Source: Microcaldota archaeon
GTDB taxonomy: Archaea > Micrarchaeota > Micrarchaeia > Micrarchaeales > Micrarchaeaceae
Direction of reading: 5' to 3'
NCBI GenBank assembly: GCA_021791535.1
Contig: JAJYWI010000024.1
Location: forward strand, 2,416-36,576
DNA length: 34,161 nt
Numbering within the stretch: position 1 is the first letter of the stretch; the number at the start of each line of letters is the position of its first letter. The notes under the pieces were generated by a model. It was not told the DNA's origin and did no database searches. It saw only the letters and a list, made by a program, of their open reading frames with translations. This document shows, piece after piece, positions 6,948-15,603 of this stretch. A program made the translations under genes and the position numbers.

Positions 6948-7886
6948 TTATATACCTATTTTTTGGCTTACGTTTTTAAGCACATCTTCATTTCCAATTA
7001 GATAGCCACTTTCCTCATCAAAGATTTTAGCATAATCAACTAGATACCCTATTTGGTTTGATGCTGTTGAATGAGGTGGTAATACGCCCATATTATAGAT
7101 ATTTGCGAAATTTTGAATTAAACCCAGTCTATTGAGTGAGAGCAATTTGCCAGCCTCGGCAGATGGAAAATAATAAGAGGCAACCCATTTTATGTATGGT
7201 TTAATTGAAGTCAAATGTAGATATTCGTTTATATATGGGAGTCCGTTTTTCAGTATATATGCTAACAACCTATCAAACATTTCTTTTCCTCCTTTACTTT
7301 TTAGGTCTTTTTCAAATTCTATGAATTGATTCCCTCCTACGATTTTACCATTTTCAATTCTAATTAGATCTAAATCTTTTAGAAATTCCATATATTGAAT
7401 TGCCTTTTTAGCTCCTCTTTCTCTCTTAAATTCATTAAAATTGAATTCATTGCGTGTTCTAATGTCATTTAGAATTACTCTCATTGGTGTTACGGCGTTT
7501 TGTATTGATGGAATTTGCAAAAGTTGTTCGTAGGTTTTTTCCAATAAAGAAGTTTCTACATTAGCAATTAGTATATTTGTCCTCATAGTAACGTTTTTGT
7601 ATAGCTCAGCAAATCTTGGAAGTAATACATCATATTCCTCTCTTTCTTTTTTAATTTCAAATGTGCCTATTGAATCAAATTTAAGAACTTTTACAATTCT
7701 CTTATTTGTTTTTGAATCATCAATTATTTCGGGTATGCATAAACCTACAACACCATAGGCTTGTTTGCTATCAGGTTTTTGGGAAATGAAGATGCCGTGG
7801 CCTAATCTATGTCGCATTTGTGTTTCAAGTTTTTCATCTATTTCTTGGACGCTTTTCATGTGTATTATGTCAAGATCTTTTCCCAT
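6948..7886 (-). CDS. Hypothetical 312-aa protein coupled to a cysteine peptidase
   Basis: Not recognised. It is soluble, AT-rich and lysine-rich. Residues about 1-110 look like a mixed alpha/beta domain (GVVGLCIPEIID, VKVLKFDSIGTFEIKKE). Residues about 150-190 (KKAIQYMEFLKDLDLIRIEN, then GKIVGG) resemble a winged-helix recognition helix and wing. The rest is helical. There is no TM segment and no enzyme motif I can name. The ATG at 7886 overlaps the TAA of the upstream peptidase gene by one base (TAATG), so the two are co-translated and probably work together. Possibilities include a regulator, a substrate or an immunity partner of the peptidase; the sequence does not decide. Confidence 0.6.
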   Translation of the reverse strand: MGKDLDIIHMKSVQEIDEKLETQMRHRLGHGIFISQKPDSKQAYGVVGLCIPEIIDDSKTNKRIVKVLKFDSIGTFEIKKEREEYDVLLPRFAELYKNVTMRTNILIANVETSLLEKTYEQLLQIPSIQNAVTPMRVILNDIRTRNEFNFNEFKRERGAKKAIQYMEFLKDLDLIRIENGKIVGGNQFIEFEKDLKSKGGKEMFDRLLAYILKNGLPYINEYLHLTSIKPYIKWVASYYFPSAEAGKLLSLNRLGLIQNFANIYNMGVLPPHSTASNQIGYLVDYAKIFDEESGYLIGNEDVLKNVSQKIGI

Positions 7887-8572
7887 TAGTTTTCACCTTT
7901 AAGGCTTTCTTTCAAACGTCTTTGAGGTATTGCTGTTCCGCTAGAAATTTTCTGTATCCAAAATGCATATTGATTTCCGCCAGACCAATAATTCAGGAAT
8001 TTTACTGCTGGTATAGTTATCTTATAATCCTCTTTATTATATGAACTACCATCTGCAGGCAACAATGTAAGTGGATCGAATAACTCAACTATATCATTTT
8101 CTAAAAATCTTGTAACAACAAGATCATGCCATAATCGACCATCTCCAATAGATGGCTCATAGAACTTTGTCTGTTCTTTTACATATTTTTCATTCACAGT
8201 TATTACTGGTGCGGAAGAGTCAAAATCACTTACTATTTTCTTCAGCTTACCGACGCTCATAGAGCCCGCCGCATCTTGATCAGCCCTGTAACCATATGAT
8301 TGTAGTGTCCGATTTAAAGAATTTAAAGGTATGCTCGGATCCCAGTATTCAACGCCCCAACCAGCTCGCCAGCCGATAGCTCTCTTTATTGCCCATTCGT
8401 CTAATGCGGTGCCATCTACTCTGTGAGAGTTGCATAGGCCTCTCCACACAATTTCAATTGCTGTGGGTGTGCAGGAATCCCCACGTTTCTGTGATTTAGG
8501 GAAAAAATTATCTCCTTCAAGCCTCATAAAATTGAATGTATTTTGAGGATATTTAATTCTATCTGACTGCAA
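7886..8572 (-). CDS. C39/papain-like cysteine peptidase-fold protein
   Basis: 228 aa. QKRGDSCTPTAIEIVWRGL (28-46) fits the Q-x(n)-C-x-P-x-A start of C39-type and related papain-fold peptidases. WHDLVVTRFLENDIVELFDP (148-167) fits the later H-x-V-V-V-T-x-x-x-x-D-x-V-x-x-x-D-P block. The triad would be Cys34, His149 and Asp166, with Gln28 as the oxyanion residue. There is no signal peptide, TM segment or ABC transporter, so a cytosolic peptidase, acyltransferase or deamidase-like role is more likely than bacteriocin export. The TTG at 8572 is uncertain; ATG 8527 (MRLEGDN) keeps all catalytic residues. It is AT-rich, translationally coupled to the 312-aa gene, and possibly horizontally acquired. 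Confidence 0.65.
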   Translation of the reverse strand: MQSDRIKYPQNTFNFMRLEGDNFFPKSQKRGDSCTPTAIEIVWRGLCNSHRVDGTALDEWAIKRAIGWRAGWGVEYWDPSIPLNSLNRTLQSYGYRADQDAAGSMSVGKLKKIVSDFDSSAPVITVNEKYVKEQTKFYEPSIGDGRLWHDLVVTRFLENDIVELFDPLTLLPADGSSYNKEDYKITIPAVKFLNYWSGGNQYAFWIQKISSGTAIPQRRLKESLKGEN

Positions 8573-8710
8573 TAAAGGTATGCTTTCTTGATATATAGCC
8601 TTATCTGTCGTTTTAATCCCCCATTTGTCATTTAAGTCCTATTATTCCTGCAAAACCCAAATAACAAAACATTTAAAAAGAAAGCAGCAGATAACATAAG
8701 GAATGGTAAT

Positions 8711-9421
8711 ATGGCGAAAGACGAGCGCCTAGTCGCATGGGTCGCTATCGCAGCGATTCTCGCATTTGCCGTTACAGCGATAACGATTGCACTTGCGCAC
8801 AACCAGCAGATCTACCAAACTCCAGGCCAAAGCCAGGCGATGAGCTATATAACTATAACGGCTACCGGGTCTGTGAGCGCCACCCCGCAGCAGGCGGTGG
8901 TATCGCTGACTGCCAATGGCACAGCCAAAACTGCAGCGAATGCGACCGCCATGCTGTCTAACACGCTGGCGGCGATGAGTTCCGTGCTCTCAGGCTATAT
9001 AATGAACGGCACGACGATACAGACTACGTCATACCAGCTATACAGGCCGTACAACAGCTCATACTATACCGCGAGCGAAGGCGTCACGGCCATGCTCCCG
9101 ATCAACAGGACAGGAGCGGCCATAAGCGCCCTTTCATCCATAAGCAACCTCTTCGTTAATGGCGTCAGCATACAGCTCTCGCAGTCCCAGTCAGCAGGGA
9201 TGAGGTCGATGGCGCTGATATTGGCGATGCAGAATGCATCAACCCAGGCGCAGCAGCTCGTAGGGCCCGCGACACGCATAACTATATCTAGCATAACGGT
9301 CAGCAGCGCCGGATATCCGCTGCCAGGGCCGACTTTCGCAGTGGCTGAGAACAAGGTGCCGGTATTCCCGGGCCAGCAGTCCGTCACCGAGAGCGTCGTT
9401 GTGAAGTTTTCGTACAGCTAG
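8711..9421 (+). CDS. SIMPL (DUF541) domain protein, membrane-anchored
   Basis: 236 aa. Residues 8-29 (VAWVAIAAILAFAVTAITIA) form a signal anchor. The SIMPL domain starts at about 45 with YITITATGSVSATPQQAVVS, the hallmark strand (x-I-x-V-T-G-x-G-x-V-x-x-x-P-D-x-A), and runs to the C-terminus (SVTESVVVKFSYS). Several N-x-S/T sequons suit an exported glycoprotein. The family is linked to oxidative stress or envelope maintenance, without a known reaction. ATG 8711 lies about 36 nt after ATTTAAAAAG and just after an AAGGA element. The gene begins the core-composition region to the right of the AT-rich island. Confidence 0.82.
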   Translation: MAKDERLVAWVAIAAILAFAVTAITIALAHNQQIYQTPGQSQAMSYITITATGSVSATPQQAVVSLTANGTAKTAANATAMLSNTLAAMSSVLSGYIMNGTTIQTTSYQLYRPYNSSYYTASEGVTAMLPINRTGAAISALSSISNLFVNGVSIQLSQSQSAGMRSMALILAMQNASTQAQQLVGPATRITISSITVSSAGYPLPGPTFAVAENKVPVFPGQQSVTESVVVKFSYS

Positions 9422-9518
9422 CTTGAAAAAACATGCAGATTCGTGGCGCATCGTTCACGGTCGCGGAAATCAACGCTCTGGCTCAAGAGGTGCAAGATGA
9501 CCAATCAAAAAACTGCCA

Positions 9519-9555
9519 TCGGAAGCCCGCGGCTTCAGTCGTGGGGGGATGTCAC
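9519..9555 (+). mobile_element. IS200/IS605 (IS1341-type) right-end-like hairpin, solo remnant
   Basis: The 8-bp stem CCCGCGGC/GTCGTGGG with loop TTCA (two G-T pairs), followed by GGGATGTCAC and preceded by CATCGGAAG, closely resembles the 3' subterminal hairpin and end of IS605-family tnpB elements, which also forms the 3' part of their guide RNA. There is no tnpB or tnpA reading frame in the window and I cannot identify a left end. It may be a decayed insertion or a palindrome-associated non-autonomous element. A 41-codon ORF (9433-9558) runs through it and may be a trace of the transposon gene. Confidence 0.5.
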
Positions 9556-9591
9556 TAGCGCTATGCGCAACTATTCAGGCCGGGTGGTTCA

Positions 9592-9873
9592 ATGCCGTTC
9601 GGGATAGGCGGAACTGTATTCAGCGAGATAGTGATAGCTGCGCTCATTGCTCTGGTCCTTTTCATAATCTTCAAGATAGGGAGGTTCATACTCAAGGTGA
9701 TATTCGGGATAATAATAAACAGCATACTCGGGATAGTTGCCTTCCTTGCGCTCTACTATATATTCGGCATAGGCATACCGATAGAGCTAGCTACGATGAT
9801 TCCTACGGCGCTATTCGGGCTCCCGGCGGTCGGCACCCTCATAATACTTAGGTTCTTCGGCTTGCCGGTCTAG
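9592..9873 (+). CDS. BofA-like small membrane protein
   Basis: 93 aa, nearly all hydrophobic, with two or three TM segments (about 10-28, 32-58, 66-90). The C-terminal GIPIELATMIPTALFGLPAV followed by GTLIILRFFG resembles the end of the BofA (pro-sigma-K processing inhibitor) family, which has many archaeal members of unknown role. In bacteria BofA holds an M50-type protease in check, and an M50 protease gene occurs later in this window, though not adjacent. GGTGG about 6 nt before ATG 9592 supports the start. Its TAG overlaps the histone TAG on the other strand (CTAG at 9870-9873). Confidence 0.65.
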   Translation: MPFGIGGTVFSEIVIAALIALVLFIIFKIGRFILKVIFGIIINSILGIVAFLALYYIFGIGIPIELATMIPTALFGLPAVGTLIILRFFGLPV

Positions 9874-10067
9874 TAGGCCGCGAGCTTTATGTCGGAATCC
9901 GTGACCGTCTTGCGTTTTGCATGGCTGGCGAGCCTGACGGCCTTCTGCCCCACGTCGTATGCGTACCTGTTTATCTTTTTCTGGAACTCCGATGAGGCCT
10001 CTTTGCTCACCCTCTTGGCCCCTGCCTCCTTGAGCATGCGCCTTGCCGTGCCTTCTGATATGTACAT
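9870..10067 (-). CDS. Archaeal histone (HMf family)
   Basis: 65-aa single histone fold: helix 1 EGTARRMLKEAGAKRVSKEA, the long helix 2 through EFQKKINRYAYDVGQKAVRL and ASHAKRK, then TVTDSDIKLAAY. The RVS, the A-x-H-A-x-R/K-K-T-V turn and D-S-D-I-K-L-A are diagnostic. It packages DNA as dimers or longer polymers. It lacks the usual initial LPxAPV residues, so it starts very close to helix 1. TTTAAA at 10095-10100 is about 30 nt before ATG 10067, inside the 3' end of hel308, so it can be transcribed separately. No tails are present. Confidence 0.95.
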   Translation of the reverse strand: MYISEGTARRMLKEAGAKRVSKEASSEFQKKINRYAYDVGQKAVRLASHAKRKTVTDSDIKLAAY

Positions 10068-10102
10068 AGGAACATGAGTATTACCTGATAAAGGTTTAAA
10101 AC

Positions 10103-12226
10103 CTATACCTGCGAGAGCACTTTATCGGCAGTTTCCTTGCCTAGCAGGCTCGTCACCTTTGCCCTGTTATTACGCACGTCGTTCACGCTCCTTATCCCAT
10201 TCATGTAGAGGGTCCTCGCCCTGGCGCGCCCTATCTGCTGCAGCCTGACAAGGTCCAGCAGCTCCTCCTTTATCCCATAGCGAAGCCTGACGCGCATCTC
10301 CAGAAGTTTCCTATGCGGCATCTTCAATATCTTTGAGAGCTCTATCGCTGAGTATATCAGCCAGTCCGCGTTCGTTATCTTGGTGTAGAGCGCTCCAGGA
10401 GTCGACGAGTACTTCTCGACTATCTCTGGCTCCTTCATCTCCTCAGCCCAGTCGTTCAGCATGAGCGCTGTGCTGAATGCGCCTTCTGGTTCATAGTTCC
10501 CATAGTCCATAGGGTCGAACTCCCTCAGCATCAGCTTCTTGTGCGTGTGCAGGTAAGCAGCGTAACGGCCCTCTGCGTCTGCCGTAACGCGCACGTAGGG
10601 CCTCATCTCCAGCGTGTTTGATATCATGAAAAGGGCGTCGAGGCTGTCTGAGACGTTGCTGATCGAGTCCACCATCCACTTCGCTGAGAGCGGGTCTATA
10701 TAGAGCTCGCTCACCCTGCTTCCAAGCTTTGTGGCAACGTACGATCGGTCATCCTCCTTTACCATCTCCCACCTCTTGAGGTCGTGGAGCACCTCGTCTA
10801 TAACCCTGTGGATGTGGCTCATGCTGTTGTACTGGAGCCCGTAGAAGGTCTTGCTGAAGAAGGAGTTCATCGACTCCTTGGTGCTGACGAAGTTGGTCGC
10901 GATAAGGGAGAGCACATGCGACCTCAACACCGGGACAACACCGAGCGCAGAGTCTATCGCCTCTGGCTTGGCTATTATGTAGTCCCTGTAAAGCTCCTTC
11001 ATGCGCTCCATGTTCGCCGCTATGATGAGGGCTCGGCCCTCTGTGTCGTACTTTGGCCTGCCTGCGCGCCCGAATATCTGCATCACCTCATTCACGCCCA
11101 TCATCCCACTAGAAGAGTTATCGTACCTGTGTATGTCCTTGAGCAGCACGGTATGCGCAGGCAGGTTCACCCCGTAGGCAAGGGTCGTCGTAGCGCATAT
11201 CACCTTTATCGCGTTGGCCCTGAACGCCTCCTCGATCGCGTTTCTCTGCACGTTGAGAAGGCCTGCGTGGTGGAATGCGACTCCCGACTTTATCAGCTTC
11301 GACAGCTTCGTGCACTGCTCTGTTGGCCTGTCGAGCGCGCCAAGGACCTGCCTGCTCAGCGAATCTAGCGCCGCAGAGTTGCCCTTTGTGAGAATGCCGG
11401 AAAGCGATTCTGCTATCCTTTTCGCGCCCCCCTCGGCGTTTCTCCTTGTTGAGTAGAACACAAGCGCCTGCTTGCCCTGCCGTATCGTGTCCTCAACCAG
11501 CCTCAGCTCTGGTAGCCTGCTCGTGCCATTGAGCGACGCGCTCTCCCTTGGCTCATCCGACTCTTCGTTGTCGTAGTAGACGCGGTTGTTGCAGATCACG
11601 CCCTTGCTGAGCTTTACCGGCCTGTAATCGCTCTCTATCGCCTTGGCATCTAGCCACTTGGCTATCTCGTTCGCGTTGCCAATCGTTGCGCTTAGCGCTA
11701 TAATCTGCGCGCTGGACTGCAGGCGCAGCTTCGTTATGAGTATCTCGAGCGTTGGACCCCTCGACATATCGCCAAGCATGTGCACCTCGTCGAAGATGAT
11801 GCAGCCGACACCGCCAACCCATTCTATCCCGTGGCGCATTAGGCTGTCGAACTTCTCGGTAGACACGAATATCATCTCGTAATCGGCGAGCCATTGGTCG
11901 TTCGCGTCAAGGTCTCCTATCGACATTGCGGCTTTCATGTATGGGTACGCTTCGCGGAATTCGTTGAACTTCTCGGTTACTAGCGCACGCATAGGCGCTA
12001 TGTAGACCGCTTTCTGCCTTTTCTCGAGTATTGACTTCACGCACGCTATCTCCGCGATGAGGGTCTTGCCGCTCGCTGTAGGCGAAGCGACAACCAGGTT
12101 CCTGTATTCCAGCAACCCTTCCTTTATCGCTGCCTCTTGCGGGGGTGTAAGCCTAGCTATGCCGCGCTTGGCTAGCGACTCTATTATCTCAAGCGGCAGC
12201 CGGCCTTTCAATGAGGAGATGTCCAT
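10103..12226 (-). CDS. hel308: Hel308-type Ski2-like DNA helicase
   Basis: 707-aa superfamily 2 helicase that unwinds lagging strands at stalled forks. Visible motifs: Q-motif region RLTPPQEAAI; Walker A ASPTASGKT; motif Ia APMRAL; DEVH in IIFDEVHMLGD; SAT in ALSATIGNANEIAKWL; GVAFHHAGLL; motif V TTTLAYGVNLPA; and motif VI QIFGRAGRPKYD. The C-terminal helix-hairpin block LQQIGRARARTLYMNGIRSV matches Hel308 domain 4/5. ATG 12226 (MDISSLKGRLP) is chosen over a TTG at 12241 because TATTTATTG-type TATA sequence (12246-12256, minus strand) is 25 nt upstream. Length is typical. Confidence 0.95.
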   Translation of the reverse strand: MDISSLKGRLPLEIIESLAKRGIARLTPPQEAAIKEGLLEYRNLVVASPTASGKTLIAEIACVKSILEKRQKAVYIAPMRALVTEKFNEFREAYPYMKAAMSIGDLDANDQWLADYEMIFVSTEKFDSLMRHGIEWVGGVGCIIFDEVHMLGDMSRGPTLEILITKLRLQSSAQIIALSATIGNANEIAKWLDAKAIESDYRPVKLSKGVICNNRVYYDNEESDEPRESASLNGTSRLPELRLVEDTIRQGKQALVFYSTRRNAEGGAKRIAESLSGILTKGNSAALDSLSRQVLGALDRPTEQCTKLSKLIKSGVAFHHAGLLNVQRNAIEEAFRANAIKVICATTTLAYGVNLPAHTVLLKDIHRYDNSSSGMMGVNEVMQIFGRAGRPKYDTEGRALIIAANMERMKELYRDYIIAKPEAIDSALGVVPVLRSHVLSLIATNFVSTKESMNSFFSKTFYGLQYNSMSHIHRVIDEVLHDLKRWEMVKEDDRSYVATKLGSRVSELYIDPLSAKWMVDSISNVSDSLDALFMISNTLEMRPYVRVTADAEGRYAAYLHTHKKLMLREFDPMDYGNYEPEGAFSTALMLNDWAEEMKEPEIVEKYSSTPGALYTKITNADWLIYSAIELSKILKMPHRKLLEMRVRLRYGIKEELLDLVRLQQIGRARARTLYMNGIRSVNDVRNNRAKVTSLLGKETADKVLSQV

Positions 12227-12342
12227 GATGGTATATCGCAACTAATCTATTTATTGCTGCGCGCCGCCTGCCAACATTCAAAAGCATGGGCCACGCGCGC
12301 TTTACGCCTTTCCTGGTGAAGGCGTTTATTTCCATCTCCTAA

Positions 12343-12354
12343 AGGTATATAAAT
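12343..12354 (+). promoter_or_regulatory. TATA box of the LamG/pilin-like operon
   Basis: AGGTATATAAAT lies about 27 nt before TTG 12376 and probably drives the four-gene operon to 20302. A 7-bp inverted repeat ACGCCTT/AAGGCGT with an 8-nt loop (12304-12325) sits just upstream and could be a regulator site or the end of another transcript. Confidence 0.6.
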
Positions 12355-12375
12355 TGCTAATGATTTAATAGAGAT

Positions 12376-15054
12376 TTGGGGGAGAGCTTGCTTCATTACA
12401 GCAAGAGATCGCAAATAGCGCTAGAATTCATGATAATATATGCCATAGTGCTGATTGTATTCGTTGTTGTGTTCGCCCTGATAGCAAACGAGAGGTCGGT
12501 TGCGCTCGCTGCACAGCAGGCATCTGTAATGCAGCTCATATCCCAGAGCGTAGCTAGCTACATAAACCAGGCGATGCAAGCAGGCAGCGGCTATTCCGCG
12601 TTCGTGCCGCTCAGCGCAGGCATAGGCCTTGTCTCGTACAGCATTTCTATATCGACAACCGGGCTCGTCATAGCGAATACGACAGTTGGGAAGGAGATCA
12701 TAACCGGGATAGCGCAGAGCAACGCGCGCAACCTCTACATAAACGGCACGCTTGTATCTAGCGGCAACGGGATAAACGTATACAGGATACCTACCTATAC
12801 CGGCTATGTCAAGGTAGCGAATGCCGGCGGCAGCATATTCGTCGACGTCCCATCTCCCCAACCAGATAGCTTAGCCGGTCCACCCACACTTTCGCAGCCT
12901 GGCTCGGTAGTTGCGCCGTATTTCAACGGGGTGAACAGCCTGATTAGCGCCCCTGCCAACAGTGTGCTCACGATAGGCAACAGTATATCGCTCGACGCGT
13001 GGGTTGAGATAAAAAGCCTGAAAACAAGCTCAGCGGCACCTTATCTCGACAATCCAATAATCGGTGAGATAAGTTCCACGGCACAGCCGTTCATGCTCTC
13101 AATAACGAACGGAGGGGCACCGATATTCCTGATGAACTGGGGAGGGGCGTCCAAGCTCATTGGCCAGAATTCGATAGTACCTGGCGCTCTGTACAATATA
13201 GCGGCAACGTACAACAAGAGCTCTGGGATTGCAGAGCTGTACGTCGATGGATTATCGGTAGCCACATCGAAACCAGGCGTAAGTATAACTGGATCAGCCA
13301 ATGTGATAATAGGAGGTTCGCCTGCAAACGCCACGTACCTTAACGGATATGTGATAAACGCGCAGATCTACAACACGTCGCTGCCTGCAGACCAGATCGG
13401 ACAGATATACTCGTCTGGGCCTGCTGCGGCGCCTGCAACTAGCCTTGGCAACCTGGTGGGATGGTGGCCGCTCAACGGCAACCCGAACGATTACAGCGGT
13501 TACGGCAACAACGGGGCAGCCAGTGACGTATCTTACCAGTACTCGGTTGACACCCTGGCAGGCATATCAACGCTTGGAGGCGTGGCGGCGCCTGGCGTGC
13601 CGGTGGGATTCTTCACCTCGAAAAACCTGCTGGGTGGTTCCAACAGCGTGGCAACCAACACTACATCTGCAGGGCAGCAGAGCGCGCTGCTTACAGCGAA
13701 CGGTTTCTCAGGCAATGCTACGATATACGCGGAATCGTTCAATGGGAACCTTACCACTGTAGGTAACCTGGTGGGATGGTGGCCGCTGAGCGTGAACGAT
13801 AGCCTAAGTGTGCCTGACTTCAGCGGCAAGGGGAACATCGGCTCTTTAGTGGTAGGATCCTCGCAGTCGAAGGCTGTATACCTGCCTGTCACGTCAAACA
13901 CAGCATTCAACGCAGCCAATTTCAACGGAGCAAACAGCTATGTGCAGATCAACAATACCCAACAGCTCCAGTTGTCGAACGTGACGATATCAGGATGGGT
14001 CGATTATGCTGGACCTGCATCTAGCACATACGGCTGGCTGGTGGCAAAGGAGGATGCCTGGGGCGTAGGCGCGTGCGGCCCGACCCTATTGGTGTGCTAC
14101 TATGATTGGGGCGGCACAGGGGAACATGAATCCTCTGTTTCACTCAGCACCAACAAATGGTATTTTCTTACTGCTACGGTAGCGAACGGGATAGCAGAGA
14201 ATGTCTACCTGAATGGCGTAAATGTGCTAAGCAACTCTGTTTCAATATCGAACCAGAACTTTGGCGTCCAGATTGGATACGGCAACGCAGCAGGGGAGCT
14301 GCTTGATGGCGCGGCAGCGAATATACAGATATACAACAGGGTACTATCACCTGGGCAGATTTCCAAGCTGTACTTAGACGGGCTGCCGGGAGCGCCTCTG
14401 CCAAACTCTGGCTTGGTGGGATGGTGGCCGCTCAACGGCAACGCGAACGATTATGCGAGCCAGGCATACATATCATCAAACGCTATCGATATAACATTCA
14501 ACTCAATAAGCTACAACAACACTGCAAAGATAGGCCAGCAGCTTGCCGCGTTCTCCCTCCAAGGAACCGGCGTGGAGATACCAAGCGCACCTAACTCCAT
14601 ACTCGGATCAGGGCCGAAGACTGCCGCGGCGTGGGTATATCCGATCAGCTTCAACTCGACATCGCCGTGCTACGTGGTGAGTATTGGAAGCCAGAGCACA
14701 GACGGCTATGGATTCAATCTCATTATAAACAATAATGGATATCTTGGCGCAAGCACAGCTACCGATGTTCAAACACCAGTATACAGCCAACTCCATGTGC
14801 CCCTGGACAGATGGAGCTTCGTTACGCTCAGCTATTCTAACAGCAGGTACGGCGTGTCGCTGGACGGAGTCCCGGATACGCTGTCGTTATCCACGGCGCA
14901 GAACCTGCAACAGTCCAGTTGGTATATCGGAAGCTGCGTTGCAGGGATTGCGGATGCGCAGATATACAACACATCGCTTTCGCAATACCAGATACAGCAG
15001 CTCTACCTGCAGGGCATGCCGCAGGCAGCTGGAATGGACACGACGCTAGGGTGA
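12376..15054 (+). CDS. Pilin-like N-terminus fused to three LamG domains (surface adhesin)
   Basis: 892 aa. Residues 10-18 (KRS-QIALEF) followed by a 20-residue hydrophobic helix look like an archaeal class III (type IV pilin) signal, with processing expected before Q13. After a pilin-like domain (about 40-160) come LamG/concanavalin-like domains at about 180-345, 515-662 and 725-878, separated by linkers containing LVGWWPLNGNxNDYS. LamG jelly rolls bind glycans or proteins, so the product is probably an extracellular adhesin presented on a filament. The start is TTG 12376, or TTG 12388 after a GGGGGAG element. It is the first gene of a tightly packed operon. Domain 2 shares long near-identical DNA with the fourth gene. 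Confidence 0.8.
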   Translation: MGESLLHYSKRSQIALEFMIIYAIVLIVFVVVFALIANERSVALAAQQASVMQLISQSVASYINQAMQAGSGYSAFVPLSAGIGLVSYSISISTTGLVIANTTVGKEIITGIAQSNARNLYINGTLVSSGNGINVYRIPTYTGYVKVANAGGSIFVDVPSPQPDSLAGPPTLSQPGSVVAPYFNGVNSLISAPANSVLTIGNSISLDAWVEIKSLKTSSAAPYLDNPIIGEISSTAQPFMLSITNGGAPIFLMNWGGASKLIGQNSIVPGALYNIAATYNKSSGIAELYVDGLSVATSKPGVSITGSANVIIGGSPANATYLNGYVINAQIYNTSLPADQIGQIYSSGPAAAPATSLGNLVGWWPLNGNPNDYSGYGNNGAASDVSYQYSVDTLAGISTLGGVAAPGVPVGFFTSKNLLGGSNSVATNTTSAGQQSALLTANGFSGNATIYAESFNGNLTTVGNLVGWWPLSVNDSLSVPDFSGKGNIGSLVVGSSQSKAVYLPVTSNTAFNAANFNGANSYVQINNTQQLQLSNVTISGWVDYAGPASSTYGWLVAKEDAWGVGACGPTLLVCYYDWGGTGEHESSVSLSTNKWYFLTATVANGIAENVYLNGVNVLSNSVSISNQNFGVQIGYGNAAGELLDGAAANIQIYNRVLSPGQISKLYLDGLPGAPLPNSGLVGWWPLNGNANDYASQAYISSNAIDITFNSISYNNTAKIGQQLAAFSLQGTGVEIPSAPNSILGSGPKTAAAWVYPISFNSTSPCYVVSIGSQSTDGYGFNLIINNNGYLGASTATDVQTPVYSQLHVPLDRWSFVTLSYSNSRYGVSLDGVPDTLSLSTAQNLQQSSWYIGSCVAGIADAQIYNTSLSQYQIQQLYLQGMPQAAGMDTTLG
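13453..13500 (+). repeat. GWWPL linker repeat family in LamG genes
   Basis: A DNA repeat encoding LVGWWPLNGNxNDYSG recurs at 13453, 13768, 14413, 17571 (diverged) and 19352. Each lies after a LamG domain or spacer. Copies at 13453, 14413 and 19352 share about 30 almost identical bases (GGTGGGATGGTGGCCGCTCA core). Confidence 0.7.
13921..14078 (+). repeat. Near-identical LamG repeat shared with 18866-19020
   Basis: 13921-14078 and 18866-19020 are almost identical over about 155 bp, differing by a few bases and a 3-base difference near CTAGCA. A second shared block links 14263-14353 to 19202-19292. Synonymous positions are conserved too, which indicates recent duplication or gene conversion between the first and fourth genes of the operon. 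Confidence 0.85.
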
Positions 15055-15060
15055 GTATGA

Positions 15061-15603
15061 TTGGACAACTTTAGGGCACAGTTCTGGAGCTTTGACGCGC
15101 TCTTCGCGATGATAATATTCCTGGCAGCGATAACCATATTGGCAATCGCATGGCTGGACATAAGCAACCAGCTTTCACTTTCTACAGGCGGGACGAGTTA
15201 CATAATGCAACTGCAGTCAGAGGCGGTGGCGCAGAACCTCATGTCTACAGGCAGCCCTGCAAACTGGCAGTCTGCTGTAAACACATCATCGGTAAACACT
15301 TGGACTGGCATAGGGATAGGGCTTGCGCGGTCGCAGGGGTCGTCCAGCCTCTCGACCGCGAAGATGTACGCGCTCATGTCCATGGTGGACTACAACTACT
15401 CTATGGCTGGGCAGGGGCTCGGCACAAGCTTCAACTACTACATAATTATAAACAGCAGCACACTCAACATAACGATGGGCAGAAGCCCGCTGACAGGCAA
15501 CTCTGTCACGACGTACATAAGCAGGAAGAGTGCGTTCATAAACGGGGCGCCTGCGCAGATAACCGTAATGGTGTGGAGCGGCAGCGTATCGTCGGTGAGC
15601 TGA
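15061..15603 (+). CDS. Pilin-like secreted protein
   Basis: 180 aa. The N-terminus AQFWSFDALFAMIIFLAAIT is a hydrophobic helix with the F-S-F-DAxFA pattern also seen in the next gene (FIFTIDAAFSL). It resembles minor pilins or archaeal secreted proteins that are inserted by an uncleaved or class III-type signal. The remainder is a Ser/Asn-rich beta domain with N-x-S/T sequons (VDYNYSMA, NSSTLNITMG) and no LamG domain. The apparent start is TTG 15061, six bases after the stop of the upstream gene. Its TGA overlaps the ATG of the next gene (TGATG). The likely role is a small filament or assembly subunit beside the large adhesins; this is an inference. Confidence 0.65.
   Translation: MDNFRAQFWSFDALFAMIIFLAAITILAIAWLDISNQLSLSTGGTSYIMQLQSEAVAQNLMSTGSPANWQSAVNTSSVNTWTGIGIGLARSQGSSSLSTAKMYALMSMVDYNYSMAGQGLGTSFNYYIIINSSTLNITMGRSPLTGNSVTTYISRKSAFINGAPAQITVMVWSGSVSSVS

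Noticed and set aside
3200-8600. Integration of the AT-rich stretch at tRNA-Val
   Set aside because: No second copy of the tRNA 3' end and no integrase were found, and a core-like glycosyltransferase lies within.
15150-15602. Upstream extension of the propeller/LamG gene
   Set aside because: It is the shadow of the pilin-like gene in another frame; ATG 15603 with TGATG overlap and a membrane helix is the true start.
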